64,000 nucleotides of DNA from Deltaproteobacteria bacterium (GTDB taxonomy: Bacteria > Myxococcota > UBA727 > VGSZ01): positions 1 through 64,000 of the forward strand of contig JACOUT010000022.1 in NCBI GenBank assembly GCA_016177705.1. The letters are read 5' to 3'. The notes under the pieces were generated by a model. It saw only the letters and a program-made list of their open reading frames with translations, ran no database searches and was not told the origin of the DNA. Both the position numbers and the translations under genes were made by a program. This document shows, piece by piece, positions 41,014 through 52,200 of the stretch (positions within the stretch are counted from its first letter, which is position 1; each line of letters opens with the position of its first letter).

Positions 41014-43116
41014 CTAGAGGCAAGCGTCGACGCAGGCGCCGACACTCTTGCGGAAGCCGTCGAGCTCGACGGCGCCGGGCATGGTCTCGAGCTGGCCGAC
41101 GATGCGCGCGACGCACGGATCCTTGCACGCGCTACGGCGCAAGGCGTCGACGCGCTCGCGCGCCCGTTCGGCTTCGCGGTGCTCGCCCGGGGGAGGGGCC
41201 GTGTCGACGGGCGCGGGGCCCGTCGTGGTCGTGGGCTTCTCCCCACGATCGCGCGGCAGCTTCGGCGGCTTGGTCGTCTTGCCGGTACCGCTGCCGGTCG
41301 CTGGCGGGGCGACGACGGGCGGTAGCTCGATAGCGACCACCGGCGCACCCGCGTCCGTCGTCGCGTCGGTGGGCGTGGCACCGCTCGGCGGGGTGCCGCC
41401 GCCCGGCAACGCCGCGGCGACGTCGACCGGCGGTGTCTGCGGCGCAAGCGCGGCGCCCGCATCCGGCCCTCTCGACGACAGCGCGATCGCGATCACGACG
41501 ACGACGACGGCCGCGCCCGCGACGATGGCCCAGGGCCACATCGGGCGGTGCAACGCCGGATCGAACTCGAGCTCGTCGTCGCCGCCGTCCGTGCGGCGCA
41601 GGCGCTCCGTGGGCTCGTGCAGGTCCACTCTCGAGCGGGGTACCGAGGCTGCGGCGGACGCGACCGACGCAGCTTGGCGTGAGTGCGCGGGTGCCTTGGC
41701 CGGCGCTGTCGCCGCGGCTTGCACGTGCGGCTCGAACGTCGAGGGCGCTGGCGGGGCGAGGATGGGGCCGCTGGCCGTCGGTGGGGGCGCGAGCAGCTCG
41801 GCTGCGGCGCCTGCGAGGTCCGGCACGGGGCCGCCGAGCGTCGGCGGCGGCATCAGTCGCATCGAGCGGCTGTCGTCGGGACGGCCGATGGGGAGGCTGG
41901 CGGGCGCGCCGCCGGGCCCAGGGTTGAGCGCCGCCGCGCTTTGCGGGGCCTGGGACGCGGGCCCGGAGCCGCTGATGGCGCGGGCATCGGCGTCAGTGGG
42001 GGGCATCTGCCAGCCCTGAGGGCGTTGGTGTGTGCCGGAGATGAGGCTCTCCGCTTCGACGGAGCCCTTCACTGCCTCCCGGATCTTCGAGCCGGTGACG
42101 TCCCTGAACTTGGCGAGCAGCTCCCGCTCCTCGGCGCGGTAGTCCTTGAACCAGCCATCGAGCAGGTCGCGGAGCTGTTTGCCGCTGGTGGCCGGGTGGT
42201 GCGCGGCCATGTAGGCACCGAGCACGTCGCGCAGGTCGCCGCACGTCGGGTAGCGGCGGAACGGATCGTTGTGCAGCGCGCGCTGCAAGATGATCTGGAT
42301 CTCGCGCGGCAGCTTGCTCCACTTCGGCGGCGGGAAGTTGCCCATGCCGGCGATGGCCCAGATGGCGTGCATCGGCAGGTCGCCGTGGTAGCGCTCTCCC
42401 ACCAGCATCTCGTAGGTGACGATGGCCGCCGCGAACTGATCGCACGCTGGTCCCACCTCGTCGCCGCGGGCCTGCTCGGGCGGCATGTAGGCGACCTTGC
42501 CCATGACGGCGCCCGTCGCGGTGTGCTCGTCCTTCATGACCGAGAGCGCGAGGCCGAAGTCAATGAGCTTCACTTCGCCGCCCCAGCTCACCAGGACGTT
42601 CTGCGGGGAGACGTCGCGGTGCACGACGTGGAGGGCCTCGCCGCTGATGGGGTGCGTGTGCTGGTGCGCGTAGTCGAGCGCGTCGAGCACGCCGCGCGCG
42701 ATGTACAGCGCGATGTCCTCGGGGATGATGGTGCCGAGCTCGGCCGCGCGCGCCATCAGGCGCTTCACGCTGATGCCCGAGACGTACTCCATGGCCAGGT
42801 AGTACTGGCCCTCGATGCGGCCGATGTCGAAGACGTGGCTGATGTTGGCGTGGTTGAGCTGCACCACCACCTTGGCCTCGTCGACGAAGCGGTTCACATA
42901 CTCCTTGTCGTTCGTTAAATCTGCGCGCAACTTCTTCACGACGCACAAGCGGAACGCGCCGGCGATGCTGCCGTTCATGGCCAACATCAGCTCGCCCATG
43001 CCGCCCTGCGCAAAGGCTGCGAGCAGCAGGTAGCTGCCGAAGGGGCGCGGAAACCCGTTCTCCTCCCCCGTGATCCACAGACTGCTGAGCGACGGTCCCG
43101 CCACGATGCCGACCAT
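41014..43116 (-). CDS. Transmembrane Ser/Thr protein kinase (Hanks type)
   Basis: 700 aa. Kinase domain, residues about 26-310: AQGGMGEL glycine loop, Lys61, HRDVSPQN with Asp168, DFG at 186-188, and YMPPEQARGDEVGPACDQFA. A long Pro/Ala linker leads to one membrane segment (WPWAIVAGAAVVVVVIAIAL) and an extracytoplasmic tail with four Cys in the last 50 residues. The start is ATG 43116, six bases after the glycosyltransferase stop. GTG 43104 is an alternative, because TATGGT lies seven bases before it. Probably cotranscribed with the glycosyltransferase and DUF1801 genes. Confidence 0.92.
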   Translation of the reverse strand: MVGIVAGPSLSSLWITGEENGFPRPFGSYLLLAAFAQGGMGELMLAMNGSIAGAFRLCVVKKLRADLTNDKEYVNRFVDEAKVVVQLNHANISHVFDIGRIEGQYYLAMEYVSGISVKRLMARAAELGTIIPEDIALYIARGVLDALDYAHQHTHPISGEALHVVHRDVSPQNVLVSWGGEVKLIDFGLALSVMKDEHTATGAVMGKVAYMPPEQARGDEVGPACDQFAAAIVTYEMLVGERYHGDLPMHAIWAIAGMGNFPPPKWSKLPREIQIILQRALHNDPFRRYPTCGDLRDVLGAYMAAHHPATSGKQLRDLLDGWFKDYRAEERELLAKFRDVTGSKIREAVKGSVEAESLISGTHQRPQGWQMPPTDADARAISGSGPASQAPQSAAALNPGPGGAPASLPIGRPDDSRSMRLMPPPTLGGPVPDLAGAAAELLAPPPTASGPILAPPAPSTFEPHVQAAATAPAKAPAHSRQAASVASAAASVPRSRVDLHEPTERLRRTDGGDDELEFDPALHRPMWPWAIVAGAAVVVVVIAIALSSRGPDAGAALAPQTPPVDVAAALPGGGTPPSGATPTDATTDAGAPVVAIELPPVVAPPATGSGTGKTTKPPKLPRDRGEKPTTTTGPAPVDTAPPPGEHREAERARERVDALRRSACKDPCVARIVGQLETMPGAVELDGFRKSVGACVDACL

Positions 43117-43122
43117 AGCGCG

Positions 43123-44382
43123 TCAGCTCGCTGTGCGCGCAGCGCGTTCGATCACCTCCACCGCCACGGCCACGCCGTCCTCCACCTTCATGCGCGCCGC
43201 CAGCGCGCGTGCGCGCCCCTGCGCCTCGTCGGTGAGCAGCGGTCGTAGCGCCCGCGCGAGCCTGGCTGCGCTCAGCTTGGGGAAGGGCAGCTTGGCGCCT
43301 ACGCCGTGCCCGATCAGCAGGTCGGCCCACCACGGCTGGTCCATCAAGAACGAACAGACCACGGAGCACAGGCCAGCGCGCAGCGCGGTGTGGGTGGTGC
43401 CTGCCCCTCCGTGGTGAACGGCGGCGCGACACCGTGGCAACACCGCGTCGTGATCGAGGGCGCCGGTGACGAACACGCGACCACCGTCGTGCTCACCCGG
43501 TGGCAACGCGCTCCAGCCGGCGCCGAGCAACGCACGAACCCCAAGGCTCCTGGCCACCTCGGCGACGAGCGCGAGGGTCGCCGCCGGATCGGCGACCGGC
43601 ATGCTGCCGAAGCCGAAGAACACCGGTGGGTCCGCGCCGTCGAGGAACTTCTCTAGCGCGGCGTCGCGCGTGGCCTCGCCGAGTCTGGCGCGCAGCTCGG
43701 CGCTCATGCGCAGGTCGCCGGTGAACACGTGAGCTGCCGGCGCGTCGTCGGGCCTGGGCACGATCGTGGGGCTCACGATGTCGACCGCGGGCATGCCCGC
43801 CGCCTCGGCGCGCGCGAAGCACTGGACCGGCACCGGGCGGCTCGCGAAATGCGCGCTCGCGATCGCTGCGTCGCGCGCCACCCACCACCCCATGCGATCG
43901 AGGAGCCCATGCGACGCGCGGTTGAAGGGGCCGAGCTGCGCACGCCCGAACAGCGGCGATGCGAAGGCCGACGTCGGCACCATCGGCGCGGTGAAGACGC
44001 GCACCAGCCGGTGGTGCTCGGCCAACGCCATGGCGTAGGGCAAGAGCAACAGGTGCACCGCCACGACGTCGGCATCGCGCACAGCCTCCGCGAACACTGG
44101 CACTACGTCGTCGATCACGCCGGCCGTTTGCTCCTTGAGCAACGCACCGAAGCGCAGCAGGTGGCCGTTTCGCAGCAGGTGCTGGCCGCGTTCGCTCTCC
44201 AAGATCGCCTTGGCGTCCACGGGAAGCGCGCGGGTTTGCAGGCCGCATCGCTCGGCGAACGGCGTCTGATCGCGCGACGCGAGCAAGCACACCTGGTGGC
44301 CGCGGGCGCGCAGCGCGTCACCGACAATGGCGAAGGGCTGGACGTCGCCGCGCGAGCCGAAGGTCAGGAGGGCGATGCGCAT
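43123..44382 (-). CDS. UGT/MGT-family glycosyltransferase (GT1, sterol/macrolide glycosyltransferase-like)
   Basis: 419 aa, GT-B fold. The N-terminal MRIALLTFGSRGDVQPFAIVGDALRARGHQVCLLA is the GT1 nucleotide-sugar enzyme opening seen in sterol 3-beta-glucosyltransferases. The C-terminal domain has VFFGFGSMP, VHHGGAGTTHTALRAGLCSVVCSFLMDQPWWADLL, the donor-binding region. The acceptor is unknown; a lipid, hopanoid, sterol or carotenoid is plausible. The long open frame to 44670 is a shadow of the DUF1801 gene. It sits 11 bases after that gene and six before the kinase. Confidence 0.92.
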   Translation of the reverse strand: MRIALLTFGSRGDVQPFAIVGDALRARGHQVCLLASRDQTPFAERCGLQTRALPVDAKAILESERGQHLLRNGHLLRFGALLKEQTAGVIDDVVPVFAEAVRDADVVAVHLLLLPYAMALAEHHRLVRVFTAPMVPTSAFASPLFGRAQLGPFNRASHGLLDRMGWWVARDAAIASAHFASRPVPVQCFARAEAAGMPAVDIVSPTIVPRPDDAPAAHVFTGDLRMSAELRARLGEATRDAALEKFLDGADPPVFFGFGSMPVADPAATLALVAEVARSLGVRALLGAGWSALPPGEHDGGRVFVTGALDHDAVLPRCRAAVHHGGAGTTHTALRAGLCSVVCSFLMDQPWWADLLIGHGVGAKLPFPKLSAARLARALRPLLTDEAQGRARALAARMKVEDGVAVAVEVIERAARTAS

Positions 44383-44393
44383 GAAGCGCGAGG

Positions 44394-44861
44394 TTACACG
44401 AGACGATCGAGCCGGCCCTTGCGCTTCACGATGTTTTTGTAGTCCCACTGGATCGCGGTCGCCTTTCGCAACCACCGGCGCACCGCCGCGGCATCGACGT
44501 CGTCGACGGCCAGGTAGCGCGCCTCGGCGGCCTTGAAGCTCCCCTCGGGCGCCAAGGCGGGCTCGTCGAACGACTGACCACTCCAGAACAGCAGGCGAAC
44601 GCAACCCTTCAGCTTGCCGTAGCCGACGATGGGGTTGCCGTCGAGGAACCACACCGGGCTGCCGTGCCACACCTTGTGGTTCGCGCCCGGCAGCCCCGCG
44701 GTGATCTCGCGGGAAAGTCGCAGACAGATCGCGCGATCTCCCTCGGCCAGGGTGCCGTGGTACGCCTCGACGTCGTCGCCGAGGGGCGCTGTTGCCACGG
44801 CAGCGTCACGTTTGGCGTGGTGAGTGGCCGCGCTCGCGGGCTTCCGTTTCTTCGTCGCCAT
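44394..44861 (-). CDS. DUF1801 protein (YdhG-like)
   Basis: 155 aa. A Lys/Ala-rich N-terminus precedes the DUF1801 core: LRLSREITAGLPGANHKVWHGSPVWFLDGNPIVGYGKLKGCVRLLFWSGQSFDEPAL. The family is soluble and poorly understood; some members are annotated as iron chaperones on weak grounds. The ATG has GGGAGG seven bases upstream. It is the first gene of the minus-strand run with the glycosyltransferase and kinase. Confidence 0.85.
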   Translation of the reverse strand: MATKKRKPASAATHHAKRDAAVATAPLGDDVEAYHGTLAEGDRAICLRLSREITAGLPGANHKVWHGSPVWFLDGNPIVGYGKLKGCVRLLFWSGQSFDEPALAPEGSFKAAEARYLAVDDVDAAAVRRWLRKATAIQWDYKNIVKRKGRLDRLV

Positions 44862-45012
44862 GATGGACCTCCCGCGGGTGCGACACCCGTCGCCCACGGG
44901 GTAGCATCTTGCGCGCTGCGGTCCGGCGTGCGTGACCGGCCGTTGGTCGTTCGTCCCGCGCGGTTTCGCACGCCGGTGTGGTCGTGCGATGCTCGTCTGG
45001 GGGGGTGGCCCG

Positions 45013-45975
45013 ATGATCGAGCAACCTGGCGAGGTCCCTCAGTTCGTTCCCGCAGCGGCGCCCAATCCGGGTGCCGAGCTGAGCGCGCAGGACGCGGCAG
45101 CAGAGCGCGCCCGCGCCACAGCGCTTGCCGTGCAGGTAGCCGGTGGCGTGCTGATCGCCGGCGCGCTGCTCGGGCTCGCCACCTTGGCGACGGGCAGCGC
45201 TTCCGACGTGGGTCCCATCGCGGCCAACCCGCTGCCCTACGCCATCGATATCGCGCTCGGCGTCTCGCTCATGCGCGGCAACCGCAAGTGGGTCGGCTTG
45301 GTCCTCTTCCGCGTCGTGCTCGGCAGCATCATCTTCGCCGCGCTCGCCGTCGCCCGCGACGCCGCCGTCGAGGCGGTCGCGCAAGGGCTCTTCTGTGCGG
45401 GCGTGCTGCTGCTGCTCGTCGGCCAGCCGGTCCGGTGGCGCATGCGAACCGGCGCCGCTCTCGCCAGCTCGCTCTTGCTCCTGGGCCTCGCGGGCACCTT
45501 GTTTCCGGGCTTCCTGGTCGCCGGAGGTTTCGAGGCGCTGCCCGGCGGCGTCGCCCGCGGCGTCGACGCAGCCTACACGCTGCATGACACGAGCGGTCGC
45601 TTGCAGCAGCGGAGCCGGGACGTCGTCGAGGAGGAGATGCCGATCGCGGACCTCTGGTTGGTCGACGCCGCGAACGACCTGCACATCGTCACGGTGTGCG
45701 AGCGGCTTGACGACGAGAACGCGCTGGACGAGGGGGTGTTCCTCGATGCCGTGGCCGAGCAGCTCGCGTCGGCCGGCAATGGGTCGATCGTCGAGGCCGG
45801 GCGTCCGCGGGTGGTGGCGGCGAGCGGCGACGACGTCGAGGTCAAGTACCTCGCCGACGTGCATGTCCGCGGCAAGGACGCCTGCCAGGTGCTCGCCTGG
45901 AGCCTCGCAGACACCTTCGCGCAGCACCGCGAGTTCCTGGCGCGCGTGCAGGCGACCTTCCGCTTCGACCCCTGA
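45013..45975 (+). CDS. Hypothetical membrane protein
   Basis: 320 aa. A polar N-terminus (about 35 residues) precedes four hydrophobic segments between residues 38 and 155. A soluble C-terminal domain of about 150 residues follows (IADLWLVDAANDLHIVTVCERLDDENALDEGVFLDAVAEQL to VQATFRFDP) with alternating strands and helices. No family recognised. ATG 45013 was chosen; ATG 44989 is also in frame and neither has a strong ribosome site. It lies upstream of the korAB operator. Confidence 0.65.
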   Translation: MIEQPGEVPQFVPAAAPNPGAELSAQDAAAERARATALAVQVAGGVLIAGALLGLATLATGSASDVGPIAANPLPYAIDIALGVSLMRGNRKWVGLVLFRVVLGSIIFAALAVARDAAVEAVAQGLFCAGVLLLLVGQPVRWRMRTGAALASSLLLLGLAGTLFPGFLVAGGFEALPGGVARGVDAAYTLHDTSGRLQQRSRDVVEEEMPIADLWLVDAANDLHIVTVCERLDDENALDEGVFLDAVAEQLASAGNGSIVEAGRPRVVAASGDDVEVKYLADVHVRGKDACQVLAWSLADTFAQHREFLARVQATFRFDP

Positions 45976-46001
45976 CTCCCGAACGGCCGCGCCAGGCGCG
46001 A

Positions 46002-46017
46002 TTGACGCCCGAGTCAA
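46002..46017. promoter_or_regulatory. Operator copy 3: TTGACGCCCGAGTCAA
   Basis: A 16-bp palindrome matching the two MFE-2 operon copies at 14 of 16 positions (consensus TTGACNCCCGNGTCAA). It lies 144 bases before the korA ATG and about 55 bases upstream of the candidate -35, suggesting an upstream regulatory site. Confidence 0.7.
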
Positions 46018-46071
46018 CCGGCGGGCCGCCCCCCGGCCGGAGCAGATCCCGACCGTCCGTACGGGTTGGCC

Positions 46072-46101
46072 TTGCACCAGTCGAGGGCGCGTGCATAGCG
46101 T
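46072..46101 (+). promoter_or_regulatory. Candidate korAB promoter
   Basis: TTGCAC (46072-46077), 18 bases, TAGCGT (46096-46101) preceded by TG. Transcription would start near 46108, leaving a leader of about 54 bases. The -35 resembles the TTGC-type elements at 25628 and 60118. Confidence 0.45.
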
Positions 46102-46161
46102 GCCACCGCCGTCATCGCTATCCCGACGACGACGCACCCTTTTTCTGCCGAGCACGCCACC

Positions 46162-48081
<1,920 letters not shown>

Positions 48082-48084
48082 GCC

Positions 48085-49158
48085 ATGACGTCCGCCAACG
48101 CACCGCAGCCTCCCTCACCGCCGGCCCCCTCGTCGCCGGGCGGCAACGGCCTGGTCAAGCTGACGCGCAAGGACTTCCAGTCGAAGTCCGAGGTGCGCTG
48201 GTGCCCGGGCTGCGGCGACTACGCCGTGCTCGCCACCGTGCAGCGCCTGATGCCCGAGCTCGGCGTGCCGCGCGAGAACATGGTGTTCGTCTCGGGCATC
48301 GGCTGCTCGTCGCGCTTCCCGTACTACATGGAGACGTACGGCATGCACACGGTGCACGGCCGCGCGCCCGCGCTCGCCACCGGCCTCAAGGTGGCGCGCC
48401 CCGACCTCGACGTCTGGGTCATCACCGGCGACGGCGACTCGCTCGCCATCGGTGGCAACCACACGCTGCACATGCTGCGGCGTAACCCCACCCTCAAGGT
48501 GTTGTTGTTCAACAACCGCATCTACGGCCTGACCAAGGGCCAGTACTCGCCGTCGAGCGAGCAGGGCAAGGTCAGCAAGTCCTCGCCCATGGGCGCGGTC
48601 GACTACCCGATCAACCCGCTGCAGTTCGCGCTCGGCTGCCAGGCGTCGTTCATCGCCCGCGCCGTCGACGTCGATAAGGGGCTGTACGAGGTTCTGCAGA
48701 AGGCGCACGCGCACAAAGGCACGGCCTACGTCGAGATCCTGCAGAACTGCGTGGTGTTCAACGACGGCGCCTGGTTCGACATCAGAGACAACAAGGACAC
48801 CAAGCCGAAGGCACAGCTCATCCTCGTCGACAAGCAGCCGATGCTGTTCGACGGCGGCAAGAAGGGCATCGGCTTCGACCGCGCCACTATGAAGCCGTTC
48901 GTCATCGACCTGGCCGCCGAGCCGGGCAGGGCGAACGAGGTGCTGGTGCACGACGAGACCGACCCGTCGGGCAGCATGGCGCACGTGCTCGCCGGCATGA
49001 GCTACCCCGAATTCCCCGTGCCGCTCGGCGTGCTGCGTCGCCACACGCGCGCCACCTACGAGGACATGGTGTGGGCGCAGAACAAGAAGGCCGCCGAGAA
49101 GGGCGTGGGCGACCTACAGAAGCTGATCTACTCGGGCGATCTCTGGGACGTGAAGTAG
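48085..49158 (+). CDS. korB: 2-oxoacid:ferredoxin oxidoreductase, beta subunit
   Basis: 357 aa. RWCPGCGDYAVL supplies the first cluster cysteines and a thiamine diphosphate contact. FVSGIGCSSRFPYYMETYGMHTVHGRAPALATGLK and VITGDGDSLAIGGNHTLHMLRRN form the cofactor site, and QNCVVFND carries a further cluster Cys. It has a Pro-rich N-terminal extension of about 20 residues. With KorA it forms the oxygen-tolerant KorAB type used in oxidative or reductive TCA flux; the direction here is not known. Confidence 0.95.
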   Translation: MTSANAPQPPSPPAPSSPGGNGLVKLTRKDFQSKSEVRWCPGCGDYAVLATVQRLMPELGVPRENMVFVSGIGCSSRFPYYMETYGMHTVHGRAPALATGLKVARPDLDVWVITGDGDSLAIGGNHTLHMLRRNPTLKVLLFNNRIYGLTKGQYSPSSEQGKVSKSSPMGAVDYPINPLQFALGCQASFIARAVDVDKGLYEVLQKAHAHKGTAYVEILQNCVVFNDGAWFDIRDNKDTKPKAQLILVDKQPMLFDGGKKGIGFDRATMKPFVIDLAAEPGRANEVLVHDETDPSGSMAHVLAGMSYPEFPVPLGVLRRHTRATYEDMVWAQNKKAAEKGVGDLQKLIYSGDLWDVK

Positions 49159-49247
49159 CGGCGCCGCCCGCTCGGTCGAGGTGCGACCTTTCGCCACCCG
49201 AAGTGGCTCTCGGCGGCGACGAACCGGCGGCGTTCACAGGCCCGCGT

Positions 49248-49261
49248 TAGCCTGGGCCATG
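49248..49261 (+). promoter_or_regulatory. Leaderless -10 element (TAGCCT) with ATG start
   Basis: TAGCCT at 49248-49253, five bases, then ATG at 49259. No ribosome site. It would drive the four-gene operon 49259-60046. Confidence 0.5.
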
Positions 49262-52200
49262 CGCTACGTCGTTGCCTTGGTCGCCGCGTTCGTCGCAGCG
49301 CCCGCCCTCGCCGCACCACTGGTCGTCGACTCGAGCAACACGCCCTTCACCGTCGCCGCTGACGCCAGCTACGACTCGCTCACCGTGGCCTCGGGCGCGA
49401 CGCTGATCGTGAACGCCACCCTGACCATCACCGGCGACGCCGTCATCCAGACCGGCGGCACCGTCACCCACGACGTCAAGCCGCTCGCGCTCTCCCGCAT
49501 CCAGGCGGGCGGCACCTTCGAGGTGCAGACCGGCGCCTTCGTCGACCTCAACACCAAGGGCTACGGCGCCGGCGGCAACGGCGGCGGCAGCGCCTTTGGC
49601 GCCGCGGGCGAGACGCTCAACCCGCTCACGCTCCAGACCGTCGCTGGCGCCACCGACTACAACGGCGCGAGCCACGGCGGGCTCGGCGGCGGAGTCGCGC
49701 CGGTGATCTACGGCGCGCAGGTAGAGCCCGCCACCTTCGGCGGCGGCGGCGGGCGCGGCAGCTGCAACTCGCGTGGCGGGCGCGGCGCCGGCCGCATCGT
49801 GCTGCAAGGGGCCACGGTACGCATCAACGGCGTGGTGCGCGCCGATGGCGAGGCCGCCGCCGCTGGCGGCTGCGGCAACGCTGGTGGCGGTGGCGCGGGC
49901 GGCTCGCTCTGGATCGAGGCCGGCACCTTCGCCGGCAGCGGCGCCATCACCGCACAGGGCGGCAACGGCTATGGCGGCGGCGCCGGCGGCCGCGTCTACG
50001 TCCGCTACAGCGGCAGCAACACCTTCTCCGGCGCCATCGCCGCCTTCGCGGGCAGCGGCGGCAGCGCCGAGGCGGGCACCAGCTACCTCGTCGACGCGAG
50101 CAACGCGCTGGTGGCCCACGGCGGCAACATCTTCCTCGAGGCGGCCGCGAGCCACCCGTCGGTCACGCTGCGCTCGGGCGGCACGGTCACCGTCCGCGGC
50201 GCCTCCACCATCACGCAACCCATCACCGTCGCCGCCGGCACCACGCTGATCCTCGCGGCCAGCGACGCGCTCGCCAACCTCACCGTCAACGGCGCCGTCA
50301 CCGGAACCCTGGCGGTGCGCGCGCCCATCGCCTTCCCGAGCACCATCACGCTCGCCGGCACGCTGGTGGCCGACGACGCGCTGGCCGTCACCGGCGACCT
50401 CACCGTCAACGCCGGCGCCGTGGTCACGCACACCGCCAAGGACGGCGGCGCGCGCCTCGACGTCACCGGCACGCTGCGCGTCAACTCGGCCGGCCTGATC
50501 GACCTGAACGGCAGGGGCCTGCCGGCCGGCATGTTCCTCGATCCCGCCACGCTGCTCGAGAGCGCCACGCCCGACTACGTGGGCGCGAGCCACGGTGGGC
50601 GCGGCGGCAACGGCGCACAGGTCTACGACAGCGCGCGCGATCCCGCGCTGCTCGGCTCCGGCGGCGGCCGTGGCTCCTGTGGCAGCAGCGGCGGCGGCGG
50701 TGGCGGCGCCATCGCCATCACCGCCGCCACCATGGTGGTCGACGGCTTCGTGCGGGCCGACGGCGGCGCAGCCGCCGCGGGCGGCTGCGGTGCTTCGGGC
50801 GGTGGCGGGGCGGGCGGCACCATCCGCGCGCAGGTCGGCACCTTGTCGGGCTCGGGGCTCATCTCCGCCAAGGGCGGCTTCGGCAACGCGGGCGGCGGCG
50901 GCGGCCGCATCGCGCTCTACTACACCACCAAGACCTACAGCGGCGTGGTGTCGGCGCTGGCCGCGAGCACCGCGGTGCCGGCGCAGGACGGCACGGTGTG
51001 GATGGAGCAGGCGAGCGGCGACCTCACTGCCGAAGGCGGCGTGCTCGACCTGCAAGGCGGCGACAGCTTCCCGTCGGTCACGCTGCGCAGCTTCGGTACG
51101 CTGGCGCTGAACGGCCCGGCAGCGGTGACCGCCGGCGTCGACGTGCGCGCCGGCGCCACCGTGCGCCTGAACGACTCGGCCGCGCTCACGGGCGTCACGC
51201 TGTTGCCGACCATCGCGGGCGCGCTCGAGGTCCACGCGCCCATCACGAGCCCGGGCCACTCGGTGAGCGGGACGCTCGTGGTCAACGAGGCGCTCACCGT
51301 GCTGGGCGACCTGACGGTGCTGGCGGGCGGCAACGTCACCCACGCCACGCAGGACGACGGCTTCGATCTCGACGTCAGCGGCACCGTCGACGTGCGGCTC
51401 GGCGCCACCATCGACGTCGACGGCGACGGTTTCCGCCCTGGACCCGTCGCCGGCTTCGGCGACAACGGCGCCACCTTCAGCCCGGTGACGCTGCAGGTGG
51501 TGTCGGGCTCGACGCCCCAGTGCGGCGGCAGCCACGGTGGCCGCGGCGCCGGCGCCGGCGCCGCGCTCGCGTTCGACGATGCCGACCTGCCCGATCTGTT
51601 CGGCGGCGGCGGTGGCGAGGGGACGTGCAACAGCCTCGGTGGCTCGGGCGGCGGCCGCGTCTCCATCCGCGCGGCCACGATGATCGTCAACGGTTTCGTC
51701 ACCGCCGACGGCGGCGATGCACCGGCGGGTGGCTGCGGTGCCGCGGGCGGCGGCGGCGCGGGCGGCGCCATCCGCATCGATGCGCCGACGTTGAGCGGCA
51801 CCGGCATCATCACCGCCAATGGCGGCTCGGGCGGCGGCGGCGGCGGCGGCGGCCGCATCCGCATCGACGTCGACACCGACAACTTTGCCGGCCTGCTCCT
51901 GGCCGCGGCGGGCAGCGGTGGTGCGGCCGAGGCAGGCACCATCAACGTCGTCGACGCGGGCGACAACACGTTGGTGGTCGAGGGCGGCGTCTACCCGATC
52001 GACGAGGGCGACACGTTCGACAGCGTGGTGCTCGGGCCGCAGGGAGTGCTCGACATCCGCGGCGCCGCGCTGGTGCTCACGCCCATCCAGATCCCGGCGG
52101 GCACGAGCGTGGTGCTGTCCGACCCGAGCGCGCTCGATCGGCTGTCGCTCGACCCGAGCATCGCCGGCACCCTGCAGGTCGACGCCGTCAGCACGCTGGC

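Noticed and set aside
44391..44396. TAACCT (minus strand) as a leaderless promoter for the glycosyltransferase
   Set aside because: Spacing to the ATG is eight bases and it lies within the end of an upstream gene on the same strand only 11 bases away, so operon transcription is more likely.
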